Positions 35,256 through 44,934 are shown, counted from the stretch's first letter. The stretch: 64,000 nt of DNA from Triatoma infestans (GCA_011037195.1 JAAEAF010002610.1:146462-210461), one strand, 5' to 3'. The notes: generated from the sequence alone by a model not told the origin. Translations and numbers: made by a program.

Positions 35256-36088
35256 GGCAAACTAGCATATTATACGTAGAAATTTGATGGGATTCGTATT
35301 AAAAATAACTGCTCCTGGACTATTATTTATATCCAATTCCAAACCCGCACAACTTCTGTGTATTGCAATTTATTATCTTTTAGATATTAATATAAATAAT
35401 ATTATTTTTTATTTTATTACAAAATAATTTAATTGTTTAAAATTCATTATACAAACTCTTAACTTTATTTTAGATGTCCATAAATGTTTTAAATATGAAA
35501 ACAGTATACATATATATATATATATATATATATATGATGTCCTTGTATCATCCTCAGTGTGTAGTGAGGAACACCCGTCTCAATAAAGTGCCTGTTGGAC
35601 TTTATTAATATATCCTAATTAAAAGCATTTTATTATATTACTTGCTTTCACTTGTGTAACGTCCTCTTGTTTGTATAACTATTATCTATTTTGTTTTTAG
35701 TTTAATAGTTTTTTTCATTGAATATATTTTTTGTAATATACATTATTTTTTGTTTTTAATATTTTTATTTATTTCTTTCGTTTACTTTATGTAAATTTTA
35801 TGGAATCAAGTATAACAAATCTTTGTAAAACTCGTATAAAACCTCTTTATAAACTGTAAATATTTGTCTTTAACGATTTAGGCAAACACTCCCATGTTTT
35901 TTTTTTTGTTAAAAACACATGCTTCAAAATACAATCATATGCTCATAAATAAATAAAAAATATATTTTTTGTACACATCAACGTAATTATTGTAATTTAA
36001 ACTGAATCGGATGTGAAACACTCACACTTTTACAACTATAATTGCCTTCAAACTTCCCATTTTTACTCAGTGTTTATTTACCCTTAAC
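35256..36088. other. AT-rich filler with (TA)n
   Basis: (TA)n occupies 35510-35535. No coding relic is seen. GGATGTGAAACACTCACAC near 36009 is the reverse of the Rep-1 3' end, a fragment of about 60 bases. Confidence 0.55.
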
Positions 36089-36434
36089 ATAAATTATATG
36101 TATCAGAGACATTTTCCGTGATAGTCTGCTTCTTTTTATGGTCATCGACCGGTTTCGGGCGTTCGCCCATCATCAGGATATTCTAGTTAAACAAAGTAAT
36201 AACATAGACTTGCACAGAGCAAATACAGTTGATACACTCTTGATACTTGAGTGTACCAACTTATTTACTCTGTGCTAGTCTATGTTATTACACTGCTTAA
36301 CAAAAACATCCTGATGATGGGCGAACGTCTGAAACCGGTCGATGACCACAAAAAGAAGTAGGCTATCACGGAAAATGTCTCTGTTGTTTCCAGCTCTACG
36401 GAACCAACCACCACAACAAGAATAAATTATATGT
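36089..36434 (-). mobile_element. Foldback hammerhead element, copy 2, with target repeats
   Basis: ATAAATTATATGT flanks both sides (36089-36101 and 36422-36434), fitting a 13-bp target-site duplication. The body is a long near-palindrome. Here the CCACCACAACAA segment is at the right end, so the element lies in reverse relative to copies 1, 3 and 4. In the right arm the core reads CATC, CTGATGA (36311-36317), a short GC hairpin, GAAA, ACCGGTC, GATG. CATC/GATG can form stem I, the self-complementary ACCGGU can form stem III, and C before GATG is the expected cleavage position. The left arm carries the same core on the other strand. Fold and cleavage are inferred, not shown. Confidence 0.85.
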
Positions 36435-36784
36435 GGTGAAGGTACATAACGGCGGTTCTCAGCACATAGTAGACAGTGTGATAATATATGCTAACACAAT
36501 GTTTGTTAACATTATGTTAAAATTTTAACAAACATAAATTCTTGCGTTTCACCGAGCCTTTGCTGCAAATTGTTAGTTAACATCTGATTCTCGTGTTTTA
36601 TACTTGAATGACAAAGTTATATAATAAGTTAGATACGAGTAATATTCAATGACTTGACGAATAGAACAATTTTTTTTTTTATTATTATTAATTTTTTTTT
36701 TTTTTTTGTTATTTCAATTGTTTTTGACAACTTATTTAATTTCTAAAAAATATGATGGTTAAAATTAAATAACAAAAAGTCCAT
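36435..36784. other. Possible decayed DNA element end
   Basis: Words TGTTAAAATTTTAACAAAC and CGTTTCACCGAGCC at 36500-36560 recur inverted as GGCCGGTGAAACAG and GTTAAAAGTTTTAACA at 37660-37720. They could be two halves of one old inverted-repeat element, split by Rep-1. T runs fill 36670-36710. Confidence 0.3.
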
Positions 36785-37100
36785 AATATGTCCTAAATTT
36801 TGTGTTTGAAAAAACTCGTGTGGCCGGAAGTATGGCGTTTTCCAAAACCATGTTCAGTTTTCTGCGATTTTATCCATAAAACACAGCCAATGGTTTCATT
36901 AAATTTGTTATACTAAGTATAAATACAGAGGCCTATCACTTTTATTTGAATCATTTCCCGAGAAAGTATATTTTAGGGAGTTTTGAGTGAGGGGTAAGTG
37001 ATAAAGAAAAAAAGTGATTTTATTTAAGTTTCGATTCTTCTATAGACATAACCTTAAAGACAACTAAATGTATGGTAATGAGATTATAAGTTTCATAGGT
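36785..37100 (+). repeat. Rep-1 fragment, right arm of an inverted pair
   Basis: It carries a GGCCGGAAGTATGGCG mark, TTCATTAAATTTGTTATAC, CAGAGGCCTATCACTTTTAT and AGACATAACCTTAAAGAC. These blocks reappear inverted at 34490-34800 with only scattered differences. Confidence 0.75.
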
Positions 37101-38390
37101 TACATAGGTAAAATTTCATACTTTAGCAGTGTTAGGAAACAAGCGTTATCCATTATTTCAATAAATTTGTATATATGACATTAAGATTAGCAATATCTGT
37201 TTTAAAATTGGTAGATGTTTTGTTTCTATTAGTGCTAATCATTTCTTTAAAAAAAAAAAAAAAAAAATCTTCTGGATTCCTTTCTTTATCAACTATTTTA
37301 GCTGAGAAATATAGTGAGCTTATTTAAATTCTTTATAAAATGGATGAAAAAACTAAATCATTGATAATTTGGTGTTGGGGTTACATACTACTACAAATTA
37401 TTAAATAAACGTCTGCATTCCTCTGCGAAGTATATTGTTTATGCATGGTAATTTTAATTTAATTTTTCCGTTTTTTGCATGAAGATTGTGACTAACCTGA
37501 AAGCCCTTTCTCTGTTAGGAAGATCATTTAACATTTCTAAATACAGCAGTTTCTGCATCAAAAGCATTGTTTCCAGCAGCCATGTTAAACTTTAACAAAA
37601 CCTTAACCATAGGGGATACTAGATGTTGACTTTAACTTGGGATTTACGTTACAACTAACACTGGCCGGTGAAACAGAAGTTATATTATTAAGTCTAATGT
37701 TAAAAGTTTTAACATTTGTTGATGAAACAGAGGTGTATTGTATCCTTAAATGGTATTGTACAGAAAAGCTTCGTTATATATCTCCCATTACCCTTAAAAA
37801 TTAACTTTTCTGGAATTTTATTTGCGCTGCTATACTCCAACAGTGAATCTGTATTAATTTATTTACATGTTTTATTAATTTTATTTATATTCAAGTTGAT
37901 ATTTTAATATTACTTTCTCTTCTTGCAGTTTAAGCCAATATTTGTTATTTCAACTTTCCACACATATGGTAAACTGTTATTAAAATTTATTATGTTTTAA
38001 AATTCATTTTTTGCGAAATATCATTTCATTTAGGGGGGGGGGATATTGTATATATAAATTTATGTTAAACTTGTTCACAATGTTGTTTATAATTGTGGGA
38101 ATCAGAATTACGTAATTAACTGCCTGCCGGCTTTTGGTTATATAAATCATTATTAGTGCCTTCGTTCCACATTGCATTCTGCACACCAGTATATTGTGTG
38201 CCAGTCTATTTATAATTTTAATAATGATTTGTCATTATTTGTACGCTTTCATAATCTAGCAGGACCATTGGCAGCAAATGATCTTGCTAAGATATTGGCA
38301 AGTGGACTTAACTTTATTTCAAAAACTGGGACTTAATTTAGTTTCAGTAGCTTAATCACCCTCTCTAGAGAGTAGGGGAGGAACAAACAT
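37101..38390. other. AT-rich filler, no gene seen
   Basis: A run near 37250, G run near 38034. Inverted words at 37660-37720 are noted under 36435. No coding relic was found. Confidence 0.5.
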
Positions 38391-38394
38391 AGTG

Positions 38395-38580
38395 TTGGTA
38401 TAGTGGTTACGAGAATGGACTTGAACTGGGAGGATCTCCAGTTCGATTATCGCGAATAACTGCTAAATTTCATATTCGTTAAAAAAATGTTAATGGTAAA
38501 GTAGATGCTTCCGCCCCCCGTCCAGCGTACTAATTTGGTAGTTGGACGTTAAGCCTCTTTATAAAATAGGCATTACTATT
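38395..38580 (+). repeat. tRNA-derived SINE (type C)
   Basis: TTGGTATAGTGGTTACG gives a good box A, and AGTTCGATTAT at 38450-38460 a changed box B at tRNA-like spacing. The tail holds TTGGTAGTTGGACGTTAAGC, a type of tail seen in several invertebrate SINE groups. A related tail word, GGTTGGACGTTAAAAC, occurs near 50938. Confidence 0.6.
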
Positions 38581-38639
38581 ACTACTATAATAATTAATAT
38601 TATATAGTTGATATGAATCGTATTATAAATTAAAATAGC

Positions 38640-38968
38640 TTTCGAGGAAAACCTAACCCTCCACTTCTCACCCTAACACTATCCTTAAATGAATTTTCCC
38701 GGAGAAATGTTATAAATAAAAGTTGCAGCTTTTTATATGTGCAATTGATATACTAAATTTGAAGAAAAATTTGGGATCCATTTAAAGGGAAAATCGTAAA
38801 AAGAAACTGAAAAATCCACTCAGTAAGTTGGTACTTCTGGTTGACTGATTTTGACTAAAACCATTTTTTTTAGGAGACGTCAAAACCTGTATTTCCGGGA
38901 TAAGCTTGATATTGAAAATCTGTCACGATTGCAATAATTCCTCTTACCAGTAAGAGAAAGTAAAATTT
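38640..38968 (-). repeat. Rep-1 copy, reverse, shortened
   Basis: CTTAAATGAATTTTCCCGG, GTTGGTACTTCTGGTTGAC, GTATTTCCGGGATAAGC and a right end AATTCCTCTTACCAGTAAGAGAAAGT, the family hairpin, are all present. A middle unit has been deleted. Confidence 0.75.
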
Positions 38969-39667
38969 TTATAAAAACAATTATCTATTAATCACTATCT
39001 AATAGTTAATAAATTGCAATGAAAAATCAAGGTCTTTTAACAATGATATTATTAATAATTCATCTCATATTATTTTATTTGTATCCGTTATTTCTCTTTG
39101 CCTTTGGAAATGTTTATTTTAATTGAAAACTAGAAAATACTACACTCTAATGAAAGTAGAAAAACAGCTACACCAATAATAATAACATAATATTTCACTT
39201 GGTGTGACAGACTTTTATTGTTTTAAAAAACTAACTATATAATTTAAAAAATGGTATGTTTTTGTTTCGTTTTTTTATTATAGTTTCTCATTGTTAGATG
39301 ATGGCGTAAATAAATTCTAATGTATGTAATAGAATTTACTCTAATTATTATTATTATTTTTTTTTTTTACTTCATTTAACTAAAGAAAAAATGGTTATTA
39401 TTTTAAAAAGAACATGATCTATCCTTTGTTTTAAGAAAAAGGACTATGACTTAACAAGGTTTTTTTTTTTTTTTTTCCTTTCTTTCCTTTCCTCCCCTCC
39501 TTTATTTTGCAACTGCATACACAAATGCAACAAGCAAAAATGATGAAATGAAAATTGCGTACATGAATACATATATATAATATACAAGGTTTTTCGTGAT
39601 GGTTATTAAGCCTGGTTAGGCCTCTATGGTTTGCCCTGTCTGCTTGCTCTTAAGGTTGGTTTTCCCA
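38969..39667. other. AT-rich filler, no gene seen
   Basis: Contains T/C-rich stretch 39461-39500 and A/T runs. Nothing was recognised. Confidence 0.55.
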
Positions 39668-40010
39668 AATACGTATTGCGATCGTGTCAAATTTTCGAAA
39701 TTGACGACTTTTCGCTGGAAATAAATATTTTGAAGTCCCTTGAGTACGAAAAAATATTTTTGTATTGTGTATGTGATGAGCAGATATTTCTCAAAAATGA
39801 AAAATCGCAGGAAGTTCAAAGTTGGTATTCCGTTGAAACTGCCATCGAATCTGTTTATGAAGGTTTCCGTCAAAATCCATCAGTCACTGGTGCGAATTCA
39901 ATGATTTTTTTTCTTCCATATGGCTCCAATGTTGTTCTTTAAACTTCGTATACAATCTACACCTTATAACCTTATACCCCCCTGCAACTACAAGCCACAA
40001 GTGTCGAGTG
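39668..40010 (+). repeat. Rep-1 5' part
   Basis: ACGTATTGCGATCGTGTCAAA, TTTTCGCTGGAAATAAAT, CAGATATTTCTCAAAAATG, AAATCGCAGGAAGTTC and ATGGCTCCAATG follow family order. A frame of 103 codons at 39631-39942 runs through it and another runs on the opposite strand. Both are repeat artefacts. Confidence 0.7.
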
Positions 40011-40039
40011 AAACCTAAACATTGCGTTTGAAGTGAATT

Positions 40040-40180
40040 ATCTACATGAAATGGATAGATTTACTCTGAAGATGGATGAAAATCCGAAAGCTGTCTGAAA
40101 CAAAATATGTATGCAACAACGGATAAAATACCAGATATTATATAGGTTTGTGCAATATAACGTTCAGAATTAGGTTTTGG
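40040..40180 (+). ncRNA. Penelope-like terminal fragment with hammerhead-like core
   Basis: CTGAAGA (40066-40072), then T and the hairpin GGAT-GAAA-ATCC, then GAAA (40086-40089) give a complete CUGANGA/GAAA core with a paired stem II. Downstream GATAAAATACCAGATATTAT resembles the GATAAAATC..GATTTTA stem near 41212. This layout is typical of the terminal repeats of Penelope-like elements. Stem III is not convincing, so activity is doubtful. No GIY-YIG or reverse transcriptase frame is nearby. Confidence 0.45.
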
Positions 40181-40229
40181 ACTACGGTTTTCACTTGATA
40201 ATTACGTGATGCCAAAATTGTGTAAAAGG

Positions 40230-40640
40230 AAGAACAAACTGATGCTTAGCCTGAATAGGAACCAGATTTCTTTGGTGACGGGGCTATTTACAGGTCAAGA
40301 AAGAATCTGTACAAGGTGTGGCTAATAAGCTCGGAACCCTTGTGCAGACTGTGTCAGGAGGAGGAGACACGGCACCCCATCTGCTCTTTGATTGCGTAGC
40401 AATAACCAAATTGCGATAAGAAACCTTTGGTATATTACTACCTGAGGAGATAGATAGTAACGTAACGCAAAAAGATCTGCTGGAGGAAGCTCTTAAATTT
40501 CTTGGGAGTGGCGGGTTTACCTATTAGAAATTCGTGAATGGTACAATAAGCCTGGTGATATTGAAGCCGTAAATTGTACGATGGTACGGTGCCGCGATAC
40601 AGCCCACCCGAAGCGGAAAATCTAATCTAATCTAAAATAT
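40230..40640 (+). mobile_element. R1/I-like non-LTR retrotransposon 3' end, relic
   Basis: The + strand reads LSLNRNQISLVTGLFTG, then CRLCQEEE, then (one register over) DTAPHLLFDCVAITKLR. Together this is the C..C......H....C knuckle that follows RNase H in R1, I and Jockey-group elements, including the ..LTGH leader. A later piece LLEEALKFLGSGGF fits the usual C-terminal helix. The element ends in short TCTAA repeats (40619-40636), a typical non-LTR tail. One frameshift inside the knuckle and several stops make it non-functional. Confidence 0.7.
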
Positions 40641-41160
40641 ATTCTTGAACAACTCTAGCAGCATTAAAAAATATTAACGGGTATGACAAGTTGACAATTA
40701 ATGTCATTGACAACTTAGATACTATCATATTAGATTTAATGTTTATCAATGGAATAATATTGAAGCTACAGATACTTGAGTGTGGATATATTTTTAATGA
40801 ACATATTTTAAGTGATCATGTTGTTGGTAAATTAGAGGGGGAGATGTGATGTTGCGCAATATGTTGTCAAAAAAAATAAATATGAATCATTTTTAAAAAT
40901 ATATAGTTTGGTTCGCATTGCTGAATAGCATCTGCGATTTTATCCGTGATAGCATGCTTTTTTTTTTTTTTGGTAGTTCTGCTCGGTTTTGGAATCACAT
41001 CAACCGCCAACCGGGTATTATTATGAGAAGTTTGTATATATTTGACTATAACTTTGAGTTTCGTCATACATAATACATATTTAATTTATTTTTAAATCTT
41101 TCCAATGTAGTGTGTGTAATAGAAAGTTGAAGTTAAATTTAACTTTCTATACCAAAACTT
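40641..41160. other. AT-rich sequence with a fragment of the foldback family
   Basis: At 40930-41010, TTTTATCCGTGATAGCATGC followed by a T run and GCTCGGTTTTGGAATCA matches the outer arm of the foldback element (CCGTGATAGCCTGCTTC...CGGTTTCGG) in diverged form. The rest is AT-rich with no gene. Confidence 0.4.
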
Positions 41161-41164
41161 GTTG

Positions 41165-41325
41165 ACCATACCCGGTGGCCAATACCGTCAAAAAGAAACG
41201 AAACAACGACAGATAAAATCCCAGATTTTACACTATAAACGTTTCGGATATCCTATTTTAGAACAAACAAATATAATTTATTAAGTACCTAAGTTTACTT
41301 CGTCAGTAGCTCCAGGTAATTAATA
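41165..41325 (-). ncRNA. Penelope-like terminal fragment, reverse
   Basis: On the - strand CTGACGA is followed about 50 bases later by GAAACG, then by a TAAAATC..GATTTTA hairpin and CGTTGTTTCGTTTC. The CUGANGA/GAAAC pair and the hairpin order match Penelope-like terminal repeats. Stem II would be long and imperfect. Confidence 0.4.
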
Positions 41326-41329
41326 TCCA

Positions 41330-42175
41330 CCATTTTACAAGTATCGCAGGCTATCATATATATATTATATAATTAGTATTCGATTTCTTAACCTTTTATT
41401 AATTGTCCGCTTGAAATTGTAGAAATTAATAATTACAAACTGTTAAATGAAATTACACTTTGAGATTTCTCTAATTTATATTCATAAAAGAATTATGTTA
41501 ATAATGTTATTAACTTAAAATTTATTTGAATAAAGAATATAGAATGAAAATACAATTTAGTCCATGTTGTAAGGAGTATTGTATTGAATGGTCTACTTTT
41601 TTATTACCATATTAGAAACAGATTGTGTCATCATTTATAATAATAACAATAATAATCGTGCCTTATCTGACTCTATTGTGATTATAAACAATAATAATAA
41701 ATAGTAAACCAAAAAGAGTAATACTTCTGTATGTTCATAAATATTGAATCAGTGATATTTTATGTATTATGCATTTAGAAAACATTGCTTAAATATATTT
41801 TTCTACATTTAAGTACGCACCAGATTCTTATAGTGCAGCTTTCGAAGTGTTGTATATTATTTTAAGGAATTAGATCCTTTTTGAATCATTTACAACTATT
41901 AAAAAAGTACAAAAACTTGTAAACTTAATTGAGTTTATAAATGAGTAAAGTAATGCTTTTGTACACTTCGAGTTTAAGCGGGCGTGTGGGAGGGCAACAG
42001 AACGAGAATGTACAAATACTTCACTCACGTGTTAATATTAATTTTTTTCCTGCAACCGCCTTAAATTAGTTCTTAATTCATATTAATATACAAAAATATA
42101 TGAAAAGGTACTGAGAACGTATTTTAATTCAAGTTAAATACTTTTTTATTTTCCTGCGCCTGATTCTCGGGCCTT
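41330..42175. other. AT-rich filler, no gene seen
   Basis: ATAATAACAATAATAATC at 41636-41655 is simple sequence. Nothing else was recognised. Confidence 0.55.
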
Positions 42176-42179
42176 TTAC

Positions 42180-43085
42180 GAGATGTGTTCTAGCAGTCCA
42201 ATAAAGTTTGCTAAATAGAAAACAAGTATCGTCGGTGGCACATTCGGCAAGCACGTCGTCCAGTCCTGTGCAAGTGGAAAGGTGTTTCTGGGTCATATCT
42301 TCTTGTTAGCAAAGAGGACAAATCGGTGAGTTCACTACCCGAAAGCGGTGGCGATGGCTCTGTAGGAAGTCGTGACCTGTGGCTGCTCTAAAGTTTACCG
42401 CTTACATTACGTGGCAAATAATGCGGTAGCGGCTGTTCCCATCAGCTTGGTCCAAGTTTTCCCTTCGGCTATGGATTGGTGCTCACTTTGAAGGCTGTTT
42501 TTTTTATTTCTTCTCAAGTGTGTGCACACTGTTTGGCAGCTGAGAGGATTACGAGGTTGGCTCATTTTTGCTGCGTTCTTCGCCAGAGAATATGCCTTCT
42601 CGTTCTCTTCAATCCCGTAATGACTGGGTACCCATTGGTATGTCAGCACACATCCTTCTCTAATCAGCTGAGTTGCGCTTAGCTTTGCAGCTATCAACAC
42701 TGCTGCCTGGAGAAGCGGGTAACACCAGGGAAGCTACAGTAATTCGCGAGTCCATGAAGATCACTAGCTTGCCGGCATTCACAGTTACAGTTCTAAGTTT
42801 ACCAGTGCCAGCTTTACTGCTAGGATCTCATCGTCGCCGTTTGTCAAGAGTTCATCAGCTGCTACTGATAATTCGAACAACTCCGAATAAACCCCCGATC
42901 CTGATTCCCCGTTAGGGTTAGCTCATCCATCAGTATAAATGTGAAGCCATTTACTTCTTGGATATCGCTCGGCAGTGGTTTGGAGTGCAATCTGTCTAAG
43001 CGCCGGAGATTACTCGGTCTTCCTTCAAATACTCAATCTCTGTATAACCTCTTTCTTTGGTATAACCTTAAAACCGTTCTAAATG
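42180..43085 (-). mobile_element. R1/I-like retrotransposon RNase H relic
   Basis: On the - strand the order is IYTDG (RNase H first acidic residue), DEILAVKLALVNL (the glutamate helix), VIFMDSRITVASL (second aspartate), then TYQWVPSHYGIEENEKAYSLAK. The last motif normally reads H.G..GNE.AD.LA. Here the final catalytic aspartate is tyrosine. Downstream, CPLC, stop, QEDMTQKHLSTC forms the CCHC knuckle that follows RNase H. Stops and at least one frameshift are present. It belongs to the same broad class as the relic at 40230 but lies on the other strand and is a different family by sequence. Confidence 0.75.
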
Positions 43086-43137
43086 GGATTATTTTGTTCT
43101 TGTTTTTGATTGTCGCTAGATGCCGGACTAGTTAGAA

Positions 43138-43381
43138 TTGAATAATGTTAGTTGTGGTGGTTGGTTCCGCAGAGCTGGAAAACATCAGAGACATTTTATG
43201 TGGTAGCCTGCTTCATTTTGTGGTCATCGACCGGTTTCGGGCGTTCGCCCATATTTAGGATGCGTTTTTCAGGCAGTGTGACTTGCACAGAGCATCCTGA
43301 AGATGGGCGAACGCCCGAAACCGGTCGATGACCACAAAATGAAGCAGGCTACCACGGAAAATGTCTCTGTTGAATAATGTT
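43138..43381 (+). mobile_element. Foldback hammerhead element, copy 3, with target repeats
   Basis: TTGAATAATGTT lies at 43138-43149 and again at 43370-43381, a 12-bp target-site duplication with no mismatch. The body (220 bp) keeps the GTTGTGGTGGTTGGTTCC left end and both outer arms but has lost most of the central stem. The right arm keeps CATC, CTGAAGA (43297-43303), GGGCGAACGCCC, GAAA, ACCGGTCGATG, a full core with an allowed N in CUGANGA. The left-arm core has lost TCATCAG. Perfect flanking repeats suggest this is among the youngest copies. Confidence 0.85.
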
Positions 43382-43384
43382 CCT

Positions 43385-44240
43385 TTATTACACTAGTGAG
43401 AGAAAGTAATGACTATTTTGTCATTTTAAATTTAGAAATAGAAAACTTCACTCACTCACTTTTGATTTAATAATTGTCACATTTATTACAAGGTTGCAAA
43501 AAAAATGTTTTATTATGGAACAGACAGGATTTCTGTTATTAAAAAGTTGTATGTTTATAATAGTGTTTCTTTACTGGAAGTATTGTAGTATGTTCACTGA
43601 GATAATACATAATATAGTATGTGTACTGAAATTTAATTAAATTAGGCAGTATACAAAAAAAAAGTTAATTAAATTGGCGGGGAAAGTAAATCGCCAAATA
43701 TCACTAGTGAGCTTCTTTTACTTTTGATTAAAACTATTTTATTCCCTAACGACAGTGGAGCAGGTTTGCCATTTGCCCCATAAGGCTGCGACATTAGCCA
43801 AATTAGAACATTCTAAGAGATGACTCGAATTCTCATGATAGCATCGAAGTTAAGAGGACATAATCTTTTATCCCAGCCTTTTTCCAAATGCCGATGCAGT
43901 TAATCTTGACCCGAGGTAACTTGCCATAAATACCTTTGCAAGGTAAGTTTGACGTGATATTAGTTACCAGATTTACCAACCTGGGGGGGGCGCCTTACCA
44001 AAATTAAATTTTTGAACTCTAAATCTTTTTTATTAATATAGTATTTCTTTTTTTTAATTCCCGATATAAATAGCAAGCAATTTATTATGCCTATAATGTT
44101 ATTTTATTTAGATAATTTTAGATACACTTTATTTATAATTAAGATTATTTTTAATCGCTTATTTTTATTTATTATCATTTTAATTAACTTTCAGTATAAA
44201 TATCTTATTAATTTGGCATAATAAAACTCTCAAAAATAAT
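43385..44240. other. AT-rich filler, no gene seen
   Basis: A GC-richer piece at 43740-43990 has no motif I know. AAGGTAAGTTTG near 43940 is a donor-like word without a pyrimidine tract. Confidence 0.5.
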
Positions 44241-44275
44241 AATTTGTTTGTTTGTTTGTTTGTTTGCAGGTGAGA
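44228..44275 (+). promoter_or_regulatory. Candidate recursive-splicing ratchet site 3
   Basis: ATAATAATTTG leads into seven TTTG units (44242-44267), then GCAG directly joined to GTGAGA (junction 44269/44270). The tract is a tetranucleotide microsatellite, so it could have arisen by slippage. Even so, it gives the same acceptor-donor fusion as sites 1 and 2. Confidence 0.45.
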
Positions 44276-44279
44276 TTAT

Positions 44280-44760
44280 TTTTTATTCATTAATTGTGCT
44301 TCAATGAAGGAGGAATACTTATACATTGTACGTATGGATATAGAATTTTGTTACTGTATATTCAGTTTTTAATTCATTTTTACTTTTTTGTTTTATTTAA
44401 TTATGCATTTCAAACGTGCACTATAAAATCATTAATAGAAAGATACTCGATGATATATAAAATGCTCAGGTATTTTTAAAGTTTAAGGTTATAGTTTTTG
44501 TGCTAAAATGAATAATCGTAGTAATAACAAATTATAATTTTATCCTCAATAAAAATTCAAAAGAATTCCCTCATTTTCAATTTCACATTTTCCTTATTAT
44601 TCCCAAATATAGAAAATTTTTATTGATAATGTATACATAGGTATTGCTTAAAATAACCTCGTTTAATTAGTATGAAAAAAATGTTCTTAATAAAGTCATT
44701 AAATCTTTATTGTATCGTGGTTAATTTTAATTACAGTTAAGATATAAGAATGTTGATAGA
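44280..44760. other. AT-rich filler, no gene seen
   Basis: Nothing recognised. Confidence 0.55.
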
Positions 44761-44764
44761 GAGG

Positions 44765-44925
44765 TGATCCAATCTTTTTATTGTTTTATTGATCTTATCT
44801 CAATCTACATCGTCTTCATCAGGAGCATAGTACACAATTTTTGTCTCCTCCTGATGATGGCCGCTGCAGAGATTGAAATATTGCAATATAAAAATAATAT
44901 TGTTGAAAACGTCTCCAACGATTTT
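44765..44925. mobile_element. Second foldback hammerhead-like pair
   Basis: CTTCATCAGGAG on the left and CTCCTGATGATGG on the right are inverted around a 20-base spacer. TCAATCT and AGATTGA mirror each other further out. On the + strand CTGATGA, TGGCCGCTGCAGAGATT, GAAA and the self-complementary ATATTGCAATAT follow in hammerhead order, but stem II is weak. The design repeats that of the four larger foldback copies, with unrelated sequence. Confidence 0.45.
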
Positions 44926-44934
44926 CTTTAAACT

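Noticed and set aside
39631..39942. 103-codon frame and an overlapping - strand frame
   Set aside because: Both lie entirely within a Rep-1 copy whose other copies are full of stops.
43935..43950. Ratchet point at CAAGGTAAGT
   Set aside because: No pyrimidine tract or branch site precedes it.
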